Under the pieces are notes generated by a model that saw only the letters and a list, made by a program, of their open reading frames with translations, had not been told where the DNA came from and did not search any database. A program made the translations under genes and the position numbers. DNA of 64,000 bases from Dermatophagoides farinae (taxonomy: Eukaryota; Arthropoda; Arachnida; Sarcoptiformes; Pyroglyphidae), in NCBI RefSeq assembly GCF_024713945.1, contig NC_134677.1, forward strand, positions 928,501 through 992,500, in the 5' to 3' direction. Shown in pieces: positions 1-12,796 of this stretch. The first letter of the stretch is position 1. Every line of letters begins with the position of its first letter.

Positions 1-1752
1 TGTTGCCGTAGCTATTATTATTATTATTATTATTATTATCATCATTCGGCCTAGATAATTTATTTTGAAACTATCTTTTTTTTCGATTTTCATGTGTTGA
101 TGATGATGATGATGATGATGGAATATAATAATATTTACATAGAATGTATGGCCAAACAATAATAATGAGAATGGGAATAAATGATGAGTGATGAAATGAA
201 ATGAAATGAAAAATGATGAAAATATCCATTTGATTTTTCATGGTTTCATTGGAATTTGTTTTCTGGTTCCTTTCCATGATGCTTATGTTTTGTGTTGATG
301 ATGATGATGATTGAAAAATAAAACTCTTGAGTCTTTTGTTGTTGTTGTTGTTGTTGTTATTGGAAAAGAGAAAGAAAAAATGAAAAAAAAACATCATCAT
401 CATCATTTTATTATGATTTTCATTTGTGTGTGTGTGTGTGTGGTATTTACGGGTCTTAGAGCTTTCTCTCTCTCTCTCTCTTTCTTTCTCACAAGGTTGG
501 ATGGATTCTTCATCATCCTGGAGCCATAATAATAATATATCGATAATAATAACAGCAACAACAACAACAACAACAAAAACAAAATTCTCACTTCTCTCTC
601 TGTGTGTGTGTGTGTGTATATTGTGTTTTTTTTATTACGATTCTTGAATCTTTTGTTTAAACAAACATATTTTTTTTCCTTCTTCTTCTTCACAATATTC
701 TTGTATGCATAGATTTGGAAAAAAAATATGAAATATGTGTGTGTGTGTGTGTGTTTGTGTACCAAAGGAAGAAAAAAAAACTCTATAAACAAACAAAAAA
801 ACAAACACAAAACAAAACAAAAACAAAATGAATTCGATTCAATTCTACATCGTTTCATTTTTTTTTTTATTCTTATATTACACCATAAAAAAAAGAAGCT
901 TAACGACGACGATTCTTTGCACTTTTTTTTCTCATTTCAAAAAAAAAAAAAATTCTCGCCCGCAAGGATTCTTTATTTATATATATATAAATAAATGTGA
1001 TTATTTTGTTTGTTGTTGTTGGCAAATAAAATTCGAGTGTGAAATAAAAAAAAAATTTCGTTTCAATTGTATTTCTGTGTGTGTGTGTGTGTGTGTGTAT
1101 GATAAACAAATATACAATTCTTGTTGTTGCTATGTCGCTAGATTTTTGATATTATGGCGCCTAAAATCATATAATAATCATCATTATTATTAAAAAAAAA
1201 ATTATTAGATTTTTGTTGTTGTTGTTGTTGTTGTTGTCATTATGATTCTGGCAAAACTTTTTTTTTCATTTGTTTTGTTTGCTGAAAATCCAAATGTTTT
1301 CATATTTTTCGTTCATTGCTATGGATGATGATGATAAATTAAAGTTTGTTTTCTATATGTAACAATCTATCTACACCAAATGATAATGAAATCAGAGCTA
1401 ATTTGATTTTTGTTGTTTCTCATTTTTATTTCTGATTTTTCTGAATTTTTTTTTTTTTTTTTTTTTTGATCACATATCATGTTCGTGTGCGTGTTTGTGT
1501 TTTTCATTTCATTTCATTTCTGCTGTTGTTGTTGTTGTTGTTGATTGTTGTACAGTGTTGATGATGATGATGAGAATGAATCTGTTTCCATATTCAACAA
1601 ACAAACAACAAACAACAACAACAACAACAACAACCGAATTCGATAGGATTGATGTTTTTTTTTTTTCGTTTTGTTTTTCTGTTTTTTGTTTTTTGTTTTT
1701 ATCAAACTTTTTTTTACGGTTCCTGTGATTTGATGTAAAAAAAATCTCAATT

Positions 1753-1783
<31 letters not shown>

Positions 1784-2421
1784 ATACATTGATGTAAATT
1801 AGAGCATTGGGTTCACAAATGAAAAACAGAAAAAAAAATTATTCACAACCATCACACAGACACAATATTTTGAAACCAAAACGAAAACCAAGAACAAATT
1901 TACATTTGAAATTAATTAAATTTACCTGATAACCATCATAATCATCATCATCATCATCGTGCATGTCATCTGCTTTTGATTGTTTTTTTTTTTTGTTCGG
2001 TTCAGGTTTTTCCATTATTATTCGGTTGTTCATTTGTTGTTATTGGAACAAGTTTTTGGATCGCGTGAATCATATATTTTAATTGTTTTTCTATTCTATT
2101 TCCCAGTGTCTATTGAGTATTTAAAACACTTTTTTTTCCATAGATATCCACATAATGATGATTGTTTCTTTTTTTTTTTGCTTCTAAAATCGAGAAGATG
2201 CGCCATTTCTCTCCTCTCCGTTGTTGTTGTTGTTGTTGTTGTTATTGTTGTTGTTGTTGGAAACTGAAACAAAAGCATTAATTTGATCATTAATTCAATT
2301 GAAATTTTTTTGTTTTTTTTTTGTTTTCATTTCATTAAAGAATTTTTGTTTCTTTTTTTTCGTGCGTATCTAACTCAATTTTTACCAGAATAAAAAAAAT
2401 CTTCATTAATCATCAAAAGGG

Positions 2422-2480
2422 GTTGTTGTTGTTGTTGTTGTTGTGTATAATGATGTGTTTACCAACAACAACAACAACAA
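2422..2480. repeat. Inverted (TTG)n / (CAA)n pair
   Basis: A TTG array at 2422-2444 is followed after about 18 bases by a CAA array at 2463-2480. The two are reverse complements and could fold into a hairpin. It is one of several such pairs in the window. Confidence 0.7.
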
Positions 2481-2648
2481 TAATGATGATGAAAAAACAA
2501 AAACAAACAATCGATATAATAATTGTGCTAGTATCGATGGTATCGATACCAGAAACAACAACAACAACAACAAAAAACAGACTTTTAAAATCAATTAATA
2601 ATCAATTTTCTTTTCTGTTTTTTTTTGTTTTCTGTATTAATGATTTTT

Positions 2649-2654
2649 TTTATT
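2649..2654 (-). terminator. Candidate poly(A) signal of the phosphatase gene
   Basis: TTTATT on the plus strand reads AATAAA on the minus strand, about 50 bases past the stop codon at 2705-2707. The position suits a short 3' UTR. The hexamer is common by chance in AT-rich DNA, so support is only positional. Confidence 0.4.
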
Positions 2655-2704
2655 GTCTTGATTTTTTTTCCTGTAATGAACACAACAATAACAGAGAGAA
2701 ACAT

Positions 2705-3390
2705 TCAACTTTTAGTTTTTTCTTTCACATAAACAGTATGCTGTTGTCGTGCTAAATCGATATCATGAAAAAATTTCCAATAAAAAACATGTTCAATAAT
2801 ATATGGACGTAATTCACCAGTATATTCTTCATCGGTTCTTCTACCGCCAACGCTGCTTTGTGCCATTGGTGATTGTTGTTTTTGTGATTTTGTTTTCAAA
2901 TATTCATGTGTATTCTGTTCATATTTCAACAATTCTGGATATGAATCACGATAAATGTCCGGTAATCGTAATGATGCTGTTGTCGTCGTCGTTGTTGTTG
3001 TTGTTGTTATTGTTGAATGAATTTTTGATTTCATTGCCGATGTAGTACGTTTTTTATCATTTTCATTCAAATGAATTTTTGATCCAATATCAATCATGTG
3101 TACACTATTTTTATCCAAACATTCATGTTCATAACTGATTAATTGTTGAAAATAATTTGGATTTGGCCTTGCACATTGTCGTGATTGTTGTAGTTCTTGA
3201 AATGCAACTGCGTAATGATACACGTAAATGTTTTATAGCATATGCCAATACAATTGTGGCTGATCGACTCATACCGGCTGTACAACAAACGACGACATTT
3301 TTTTCACCTATTTTCACGTATTTTTTTATCAATCAAATCAACTATGGTGGTCAATTGATCACGTATCGATGTGGTCAAACTTTCTGGTAG
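2705..3390 (-). CDS. Phosphatase exon 2 (catalytic loop, C-terminal tail)
   Basis: Opens with LPESLTTSIRDQLTTIVDL, then needs one base removed in the A7 tract (near 3321-3327) to continue into VKIGEKNVVVCCTAGMSRS. The signature loop lies at 3287-3264. A second shift near 3205-3225 is needed to enter the frame AFQELQQSRQCARPN, which stays open to the stop at 2705-2707. The residue directly before the catalytic Cys is Cys instead of the usual His. The tail contains a ten-residue Thr run encoded by a microsatellite (about 2981-3012). Confidence 0.8.
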
Positions 3391-3932
3391 CTAAATACAT
3401 GTGTGTGTGTGTGTGTGTGTGTGAAAAATGATTAATTTGAAAATTGAAATGAAATTTTTTTAAAATTTACCATAAATTTAAAAACTTCAGCACCAATCAT
3501 TGTTTTATCTTTCGCCATTGTTATATTGGCCATTTCTTTAGCCAAAATGATTATGTATCCAATACGGTTATTATTAATATTCTCCGGTATAATGCCAGCG
3601 AATCCGGTCAAAAATAGTCGTCTTGTGTATTGGCTAAAATTTGAAAATGGTGCACTCAACAATAATTTTGTTGATGATTGTATTAATGGTATTAAACCAT
3701 TGGCTAATTGATTACGTTCTCTTATTGTTAAAAAATTGATATTTATTGTTCTACTACTAGATGATTGAATCAATCTAGATGATTGTGGCTGTTGTTGTTG
3801 TTGTTGTTGTTTCTTTTTTGATGTACGTATCGATGATGGCATTATTATCGTTGAAATTGAATCAGATTCTTTACCACAACTTAGACTTTTGTTTGTACTA
3901 TTACGGCTAATAGATGAATTCGTACATCCCAT
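2705..3932 (-). CDS. Atypical dual-specificity phosphatase (DUSP14/18/21-like), two exons, two frame breaks
   Basis: Predicted cysteine phosphatase acting on phospho-Tyr and phospho-Ser/Thr. Exon 1 (3932-3471) encodes a Ser/Asn/Gln-rich N-terminus and the first half of the fold (LFLTGFAGII, then RIGYIIILA). Exon 2 (3390-2705) gives the signature loop CCTAGMSRSATIVLAYAIKH, then AFQELQQSRQCARPN and FQQLISYE, followed by a tail (NSVHMIDIG, LPDIYRDSYPELL) resembling that after the catalytic domain of DUSP14/18/21. Corrected length is about 381 residues against about 190-200 for those relatives, because of N- and C-terminal low-complexity extensions. The reading frame shifts twice in exon 2, each time by what looks like one extra base: in the A7 tract near 3321-3327 and between about 3205 and 3225. 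Indel errors or a decaying gene are both possible. The start at 3932 gives MGCTNSS; an in-frame ATG at 3953 adds seven residues. Confidence 0.85.
3391..3470 (-). other. 80-nt phosphatase intron with TG repeat
   Basis: The donor is GTAAAT (minus strand, from 3470) and the acceptor is TTTAG, with its AG at 3392-3391. A (TG)n microsatellite fills the part next to the acceptor. Splicing joins ...EVFKFM to LPESLTTSIRDQL in phase 0, matching the spacing expected in dual-specificity phosphatases. Confidence 0.75.
3471..3932 (-). CDS. Phosphatase exon 1
   Basis: Runs from ATG (MGCTNSS) to ...EVFKFM, ending at a GTAAAT donor whose GT lies at 3470-3469. It ends in phase 0. It contains a Gln run (about 3793-3815), a Ser/Thr-rich linker, and the first beta-alpha part of the phosphatase fold. 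A Gly at position 2 followed by Cys, with Ser at position 6, is the classic context for N-myristoylation plus palmitoylation. Confidence 0.8.
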
Positions 3933-3953
3933 ATTCCATGTGTGAATAAACAA

Positions 3954-6900
3954 TGAAAAAAAAAAATAAAAAAATACCGGAAAACAAATAACCAGAAATC
4001 ACACACACACACACACACACGCACAACACAATCGATAAAATTTTCGATTTTTATATCGTGTGTGTGTGTACAGAGTAAGAAATTCTCGAATTTCTCTCAC
4101 AGGCAAACAAAACAATTCCAATGAATTTAGAATTTTAAAAAAAGTAGATTGTTGTTTGTGGATGAATGTACAATTTTTTTGTTTCTAAATGACAACAATG
4201 TGATTGTATCGATTCTTTGTTTCCGCTCATCAACACTTGTTGTTGTTGTTTATTTCAAACGGATTTTTTTTCAATGCCAATCGACCATTTGTTTAAATGT
4301 CAAAAAAAGTAAAATTCATCGTTGTTTGTTTTCGCCAGAATCATATCATCATCATTTATGATGTTCATTCATGATTTATTATTGATTGTTTATCGATATG
4401 AACTGGGTAAACAAAGGTTTTTTTTTTGCTTTGTTTTGTTTTGTTTTTCGACTAAAAACAGCCATTTTCCATGACAAACAACAAATAATTGCCACACACA
4501 ACAAGTTAAAAAAAACCAAAGATTATCTTGATCTATGCATGTCTGCGTTTTCACTCTCTCTCTCAATTTTCTTGCCGATTTTTTTTCATTCATTCATTCA
4601 TTCATCGATTTAATCTAATTTAATCATTATAAATTAGACGTCAAGGATACTTTTTTGCTTTTTATGCATTAGGATTTGTTTATTTTCTCCCGTTTTTTTT
4701 TACGCGGTTGCTTTTCATTTCAAATTTTGAATTTTTTTCAGTGTGTGTGTGTGTTTAATACCCAAAATCAAATTGATTGATTGATGCAATTTCGACTATG
4801 ATACACGCGCACATACACACAGACAGATTTACCTTGTCGATTTCATCGAAATTATTCATTATTTATCCCTTTTTTATAACAAACTGCTACACAGGGATTA
4901 TCGTGTTTCAATTCCTGAATTTTTTTCTCTTTTGATTCTAGTGTAGAGAATTTTTTTTACACATTTTAATTTCCAGTAAAATTGACTGCTGCTACTGCTG
5001 CTACAGCGACAGTTTCACTTTTACTTTTCAATTGTCATTATACCATAAAAAAAATTATTGAACAATTGTCGATGACCTATCAAAATCGGCGATGACCCGG
5101 TGACATTGTGGCATACACACACACACTCACCTATTACTTGGCCATAGAGAAATAAAAAATGAACAATATTGTCAAGGACAAAAGGTAATCAACAACAACA
5201 ACAACAGAACACAGAAAAAAATGTCGGTTGTTTATTTGTTACATTTTTTTTCTTCTCCTCATTCAAGTGGTTATTTATTTATTTTTTTTGACCATTTGAC
5301 AACCAATCATAATGATATTTTTTTTTATTCTTCTAAATTGTTGTTCATTCATAAAAAAAATTACAACAATTTAACGAAATGGGCAGCCGTTGCCGTTGTT
5401 GTTGTTAATCTAACCGGAACCTTATGGTGGTGGTGGTGGTCGTGGTCATCGTCCACACACACACACACACACACTGGGTCTATTGTATCGTAATTTTTTT
5501 TTTTCTATAGATCCCGTGTTTGTGTATTGGCTTTGATTGAATGATGATGATGATGATGATGAAAAAAAAGGTTAATGTGTTTGACCACACACTAGAACCA
5601 ACACTAGGTCTATGATAACATTAAATTTTTTTTTTTTGGTCTAGTTTTTCTGTCCCTCTCTTCAATGTTTGTTTGGATTTTTTTTTTGTTGAAAAAAATC
5701 AAAATCAACGGAAATGGCAAATGTTTTTTCTTTCAATTCAATTCAATCATTTTATCATTTTTTTACTTGTTTATTTGACTTTCGATTTCGATAATTTTTT
5801 TTTTGGCATGAGAATCTGCCGGAAACCGTTTTTTTTATTCGAACCCTCCACTACACACATGGATATCCCTATTTTTTTAAAAAAATATCTGGTTATGTGT
5901 TAATTGTTGTACATGGATATTGTCAATTTTTTTGACGATTTTCAATCCAGATAAGATTATTGGTTGTAAATAATTTTTTTTTGTTTTTGAATGCAAAGAA
6001 ATATTTCCGAAAAAAATATTTATGGGAAAATTTTTCAATAAAAAATTTTTAACTTGCTGTAGACACCCTACCACCACACAAACGAATGGAATAATTTTTT
6101 TTTTCGATAAATCGATACAATCATTATCGAAAACATTAACAACAACAACAACAACAACAACATTGATGATGATTTGGCGGCAAACATTATTTGTCTCCGA
6201 TTTTTTTTTTCATTTCATTTTCATTTGCATTTGGTTTCAACTTTGTCTCTCTCTCTCTGTGTAGTGTGTGCTCATTTCCATTCTTAATGATGATGATGAT
6301 GATCATCATAATAATTAAGCTAGGCGTCTAAGAATGTTATGTTGGAATATTCAATGGTTGTTGGTAAAAGAATGAAGAAAAAAATTCATACACAATGAAT
6401 TGGTTGTGATATTTAATTTTCGTTTCATTCCATTTATCTCTGTGTTTGTCGTCGTCGTCGCCATCGTCGTCATTATCATTAAATGCAATGGAAAGAATTT
6501 TTTTTTTTTTATCTTTTCTGTTCTTTTTCAATTTTTCTGTTGTCGTTGAAATTATACAATTTGGTGGATGTGGTATAACTAATAAGATGAACACACACAC
6601 ACACAGAAACAGACAAATTTTCGATTGTATAACTGGTTTTTTTCTGATGTTTTGAAAATTTGTTTTTTTTTTATTATTTTTACAATTTTCAGTGGTTCAT
6701 TTTTTGTTTTCTAGCTAGCGATTTTATATCACACACACACACACACATTCGAAGAACCATGAAATTAGATTAATTAACACACACACACACACACATAAAC
6801 ACATGAGCATTGGAATTTCAATTCTTGATTCTTTATTATTTCGTTCTTTTTTTCCTGTTTTTTTTCTTGCTTTTTTTTCTTATTCTTCAAATTGTAATCA

Positions 6901-9000
6901 AAATTGATGAAAATCAATTAATTCTGCATACTGCACAACAAACAAAATTCCAATTTGAATTTTATTTTGTTTTTTTTTATTGCGAACAAAATCATCATCA
7001 TCATTATTCAATGTCAAAAATTTTTGGAACAAAATGGAATTTTACGATGGAGAAAAGAAATAAATTTTTTTTTTCGTAGTCGCTGCACATAGATGGCGCG
7101 ACTGGGTGATGTTTTTTTTTTTTTTTTTTTTGGTTTTGTTTTGATTTCATTTTCAATATGAAGAAAAAAAAATTCAAAAATTATCACCGTTATGGATGTG
7201 CGCGTTTATTTTCTGCTGTTGTTGTTGTTGTTGTTGTTTTTGAATTTAATACCCATCGTTATCGTCATCAACATCATCATCAATTGCAACATTTGTATTT
7301 ACAAACATTATGATATTGAAGATGATGATTGGTGGTAGTAGTCTACTTTTATGTATTTTAGTGTATGTGTGTGTGTTTGTTTTCATTCAAAAAAAAACAA
7401 CTGTCACATTTGTATACAGTTGTGGTAGTAGTAGTAGCATTAGTAGTAGTAGTAGTAGTAGTAGTAAAAGTGGTGGTTACAGTAGCGATGATTCTTATGA
7501 AAAAAAAAAAAAAATATAAAAAAAAATGATGATTGTTGAACAAAAACCAAAGTCACCATGTGATCATTGAATCAGTCTGTGGTTGATTGTCAGTTGGCTG
7601 TGTTGTTGTTTGGATCAGTTTTTTTTTTTTTTTTTTGCAACACAGCGCAACATTTAATAATAAAAATTTTTTTCTTTGTATCTTTATCATCATCATCATT
7701 TTTTTTGATGGATTGATTGGCTGCTGATGGTGATGATGACCTTTTTTTTGTTAATTTTAATTCGATTTACCTGTGTAGGTGTGTATGTGTTTTATTGATT
7801 GATTGATGATGATGATGATTAATAATTGATTAATTTTTTCAATTACACAACTTGAATTGACCATGACCGTGAATTTTTTTTTTTTTTTAAAGTCACCATT
7901 TAATTTGATTTATTCATCAGTGTGTGTGTGTGTGCGTTATCATTAATTAACCGCCACACAAAAAAAACAACAACAACTAGTTGATTTGAATGAAAATTAA
8001 CCGCCAAAATAAAACATCCGTATCCGGAACATGACATTTGTGTGTGTGTGATTAATTCATGAAAAAAAACTTCTATTCAACACCAAATGATCTCAGTTTT
8101 TTTTTCTAAATAAAAAAAAATTCCATAAATTTTCATTATCATCATCATCATCATCTCGAAAATCTAATGAAAAGGTACGTCTGTTTGTTTTGTTTGTTGT
8201 TGTTGTTGTTTTTTTTTTTTTTTTGACTAGATAAAAACAACAACAACAACAACAATGTGATTGACATTTAAATGTGTGAGATTCTTTGGCTTTTTTTTCT
8301 CACATTTTTTTTTCTTCTTATTTTACATATACAAAACAGCCAATTCTCAGGTATTAATAATCAGTTGGTTTGGTTTGTCTATTTTACTACTGCTAGAATG
8401 AGAAATTTTTTTTCACATCAAACCACGACAACAATTGGTTAATAAAAGAAAAGAAAAGATGCACAAACCAAACAATATACTAAATGAATGAATTATTATG
8501 TAAAAAACAAACAGTCCAGGTATGCAAAAACCTTCATTATTAATTGGTCATTTGTTGTGATGCTTTTGCAAAGAATTTATTGTTGGTCAACAATCATATA
8601 ATCATCAACACCTTTTATTCTGGTTATTTTTTTCAATTTTCACATTCAAATTTGTTGTTGTTGTTGTTGTTTTTTTTTTTTGGCGCAAGATGACAATAGA
8701 CTATAGTCGTTTTTTTCCATCATTTCATAATTTGATTGTTGTTTTACGTCTAGGTGCTATATTCCCATGTTGATTTCGTTGAAAAATTTTTTTTTCTGTT
8801 GTTTTTTTTTGTGTGTTTATGTGTGTGTGTGTTTGTCAATTGATTTTTTTTTTGTGTGTGTGAAATGTAAAATTGTTTGTTTGTCGATCAAGAATTTTTC
8901 CGGAAATTTTTCACTTCTATTGATTGATTGATTTTTGGAATTTGTTTTTTCGTCGTTGTTGTTTGTTTGTTTGTTTGGTGTGAATCAAATGTACACGGAA
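3954..9000. other. Intergenic, upstream of the phosphatase
   Basis: I see no gene. The stretch contains CA/TG arrays (about 4000-4020, 5451-5474, 6731-6750, 6777-6794), TTG/CAA arrays (about 5190-5205, 6137-6162, 7215-7240), an AGT/TAG array (7427-7470), and many T runs. The part nearest 3954 should hold the phosphatase promoter, but no core element stands out. An AGATGGCGCG motif (7091-7100) resembles a YY1/Pho site. Confidence 0.6.
8195..8254. repeat. Inverted (TTG)n / (CAA)n pair with T-run spacer
   Basis: TTG array 8195-8210, then a T-rich spacer of about 26 bases, then CAA array 8237-8254. It is a potential hairpin of the same type as at 2422-2480. Confidence 0.65.
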
Positions 9001-10045
9001 AATTCAATTAAAATTCTTTGATGTGAATCTTTTTTTTTCTTCTTCTTATATTACACCAGGTTTTATCATCGGTAATTTGAATGTTTTCTCTCCCTCTCTC
9101 TCTCTCTCTCGGTCATCAAGACAGACATTTTTCTCTAGAATCCGGTTGTGTATAGATAATACTTTTTTGTCGTTTGTTGAAAATTTTGTCAACCCTCGTG
9201 TTGTTGTTGTTGTTGTCGTTATTTTATCATCATCATTATATATAAATAGCGTGGGTGTTTTTTATCATTTTTTTTTTTGATTTTGTCGTTGTTTTTGCTT
9301 ATTTTTTTTCACTACTTCTAGCGATAGTTAAATTGTACAAAAATTATCAGAAAAAAAAACAAGCAGCCAACCCAGCATTAATAATATTGTTGTTGTTGTT
9401 GTTGTTTTTTTCATGATGATTTTCTTAATATTAACACGTAGGCATACATATACATGTGACTGTAAACACAACTTGATTAATCTCGAATAATATAATTCTT
9501 TAAATCCTAATGTTTATTCTGTTGTTTTCGTTTTTTTGTTTTTTTTTTGTTATTTTCAATTCCATCATCATCAGTTTATTGTGGAAAGAAAAAAGAAAAA
9601 GAATTGATCGACATTTGTCATCAAACAACAAAAAAAACCTAACCCACTTATTTATACAATTCTTGTTTTCATTTGATTCAAACTCTGTTGTTGTTGTTGT
9701 TTTTTGCCATATAGAATATTCTGTATACTGGTATGTAGGTAGGCAGATATAGGTAGGTTTATTTTTATTTGTTTTTTTTATGTGTAATGCATGTATGTGT
9801 GTGTGTGTAACCAAGCAAGTTTTTGATCAATTGTTTTTTTCTGTGGTTGTTGTTGTTGTTGTTGTCGATTCTTATCAATTTTGCATATTGTTTTTTTATG
9901 TTTTTGTCGTCTTGCTGCTGCTGCTGTTGTTGTTGTTGTTGTTGTTTGCAGAAAACCCAAAAAAAAATATTGATTGATATAAATAAATAGAATTTGTATC
10001 AAACAAAACAAAACAAAATAAACACAGAAACAATTTATTTGCTTT

Positions 10046-10050
10046 CTGTT

Positions 10051-10123
<73 letters not shown>

Positions 10124-10127
10124 TTGT
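10046..10127. repeat. 21-bp higher-order repeat nested in a TTG/CTG array
   Basis: Groups of TTG triplets are interrupted at a fixed 21-bp interval by paired CTG triplets, giving about four copies of a 21-bp unit. Read on the minus strand it would encode repeats of five Asn and two Ser. The regular period suggests unit duplication and not just independent point changes. No sign of a real gene surrounds it. Confidence 0.75.
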
Positions 10128-11847
10128 TTTTGTCCATTTCAAATTTTGTACATAATAACTATATTGAACATTGAACAACAACAAACAACAAAATTTAATC
10201 TACAAATTGCCTGCATTTTTTTTCCATTTTATTCCATCCTGTTATACATGTGTGTGTGTGCATGTCTTCATCGTCGTCGTCGTTGTTGTTGTTGTTGTTG
10301 TTGTTGTTGTCGTATGACAATGTTTTTCTTTTTGCTTCATCTTATTCTCAACCATGTTGTTGTTGTTGTTGTTGTTGTTGTAGATGATGATGTTTTTGTT
10401 GCCGTTGCTGATGTCTTGTTTTTTCAAATTTTTTTTCCTTCATTTTCTTCTGCCTTTGGTTGCAGTTTGAATTTTTTTTTTTTTTTTGGATTTTCATTCA
10501 TTTTTTATTTACGAATTTTTTTCTCTTTTTTTTTGGCTGGTTAGCTGTTGATATGATGCACCGGATGGCATTTTTTTTTTTTTTGCTGTGCGTGCGATCG
10601 TGATGCTGTAGAGAGGGTAGATTGATAGCTTTGTGTGTGTGTGTGTGTGTGTTAACACTGTATGTAATTGGTTAATTTTTTGCTTTGCCAAAATATCGAT
10701 GACGATTCTGGCCAGTACTAGAAATTCAGTTTCATGATGATGAAAAAACAATGAAATGAAATTTTATCAACACAATGAAGCAACAAATTGATTGAAAAAC
10801 AAAAAACAAAAAACAAAACATTCAACAATGATGAAGATTATTTAGTGGAATTTTTTTCTCTCTCTTTTTCAAACCATAACCGACACACATATTTGACAAA
10901 AAAAAAGCCAAAAAAAAAAATCATTATAATCAACCAAGCAAGCAAAGAATTACTAATAACAACAACAACAACAACGATTATGTCACACACACTCACACAC
11001 ACATACAGGCCGAATCAGTCAACCGAAATATAAATTTGCAGTGAAATTTTAATTTGTTACAATCATCATCATCATCATGTGGTGATGATAATGGTCAAAA
11101 GCGGTGGTGGTGGTGGTTGTGGCAACCACAAAACAAAATATACCTTGAGTGATTGAAAAAACAGAAAAATTTTAAATTTTTTCTATTTTTTGCTGCTACT
11201 ACTGGTTGATGGTGTGTGTGTGTGTGTAAAATACAAATTGTTTAATTTTTCTGTTTTATACAAATCATGATGATGATGATGGTGATGGAAATCATCAACT
11301 TTTTCCAACAACAACAAATGATGATGATGATGATGATATTTCATATATTCATTTTTTTTTTTGTTTATTTCAAGGTCAAAATGCCATTGTATTGTTGATC
11401 CTTGGCCACCACCACCATCACCATCATCATTGATGGCAGACAACATGCATCTGATGCATGCATTTTTTTTTATACATCTGGTGATGGTAGTAAAACAACA
11501 ACAACAAAAAAAAACACGCGTAAACATCCGTTGTTTTTCTCTCATTTATTTATCTATATCTATATATACAAAAAAAATACGACCATTATCAGTCATCATC
11601 ATCAGTCATCATTTTTATTATTATTATTATAAATAAACTGTCTGTTTGTTTGTTTTATTTTGATTGCAAAATACACATAAACAACAACAACAACAGGCCA
11701 TTTCCTTTCCAATCAATTTTTTTCTGTTTTTTTTTCTTTCTTTTTCTAGATATTACAAAAACAAACACAAAAAAGAAACATACAGAATATTCTGGAGCCT
11801 AATCATATGGCGAATGAAAAAAAAAAATCGTGTGTTTGTCTTCTCTC

Positions 11848-11879
<32 letters not shown>

Positions 11880-11960
11880 AAGGACGAATATTTTTCTTGC
11901 TATACACTGTTGTTTATGAATTTTTTCGAATCTTCCAGTTTGTTTTTTGTTTTCATTAAA

Positions 11961-12024
11961 ACAACAACAACAACAACAACAATAACATTGACAAACAAAT
12001 CAACTTTGTTGTTGTTGTTGTTGT
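11961..12024. repeat. Inverted (CAA)n / (TTG)n pair
   Basis: CAA array 11961-11982 and TTG array 12006-12024 are separated by about 23 bases. They are mutually complementary and could form a hairpin. Confidence 0.65.
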
Positions 12025-12747
12025 CGTCGTCTTAGTTAGTAGTTGATAAACAATGAAATGAAAACAACGAAAACAAGTTGAAAATAAATGGAAGAAGAAT
12101 TTTAATCTCAATTCTGATGGTTAGTTTCCAGTTCCTTTTTTTCTTTCTCTCTTGTTTTTGGATGTTGTTGTTGTTGTTGTTGTTGTTGTTTGCCATTGCT
12201 TTCTGTTAATGTTTTGAATATATAAATAGATTAGTATCTGGTACATTTTTTTTCCTGCTCTTGTTTTTGTTTTTGTTTTTGAACCAGAATTCATTTTAGT
12301 TGGTTTGTTAGTTTGAATTTTCCATTTTTGGATCATGTTTATCTGTTTGTTTGTTTATTCGCTGTTGTCATCATCATCATCATCATCAACAACAACAACA
12401 ACGGCAACAACAACAACAACAACAACTACATCAGCTATTCTAGTCGTCTAATTTGTTGTTGATGGACCGTTTGTTGTTGTTCTCGTTGTTTTTGTTTTTG
12501 TTTTCGTTGTTGCAAAAGTTTCAAAAACAACATAATCAATTTCTGGAAAAAACAAACAAACAAATATAACAGACAGGCTGCAAAAAAAATTTTTTTTTTT
12601 TTTTTTTTTTGGGAGCCATGAAATGGTATTACCAGAAACAAAAAACAAGATGAAAAAAAAACTTTGTTTTGTTATTCTTTTTTTTTTCTTTGTCGTCTGC
12701 CATTTTATTATTATTATTCTCGATAAAAGACAACAACAAAAACAAAA

Positions 12748-12796
12748 ACAACAACAACCAAATTCTATTCGGTTTTTTTGTTGTTGTTGTTGTTGG
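12748..12796. repeat. Inverted (CAA)n / (TTG)n pair
   Basis: A short CAA array at 12748-12758 faces a TTG array at 12779-12796 across a spacer of about 20 bases. Confidence 0.55.

Larger units (their letters stand above)
1..2704. other. Non-coding, microsatellite-rich flank
   Basis: No convincing exon is visible on either strand. The stretch consists of short TTG/CAA, ATC/GAT and TG/CA arrays, T or A runs of 8-24 bases, and CT-rich tracts (for example around 461-490). Open frames here translate to homopolymers and are repeat artefacts. It lies downstream of the minus-strand phosphatase and may hold that gene's 3' UTR near 2650-2704. Confidence 0.7.

Noticed and set aside
2539-2550. DRE-like TATCGATA palindrome GGTATCGATACC (also TATCGATA at 21410 and 43952)
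   Set aside because: The count is close to chance expectation for this base composition, and the positions do not coincide with gene starts.
3205-3225. A 16-nt intron (GTGTATCATTACGCAG) explaining the second phosphatase frame break
   Set aside because: It would restore frame but is far shorter than known animal introns, and its removal deletes residues expected from the DUSP alignment. A one-base indel fits better.
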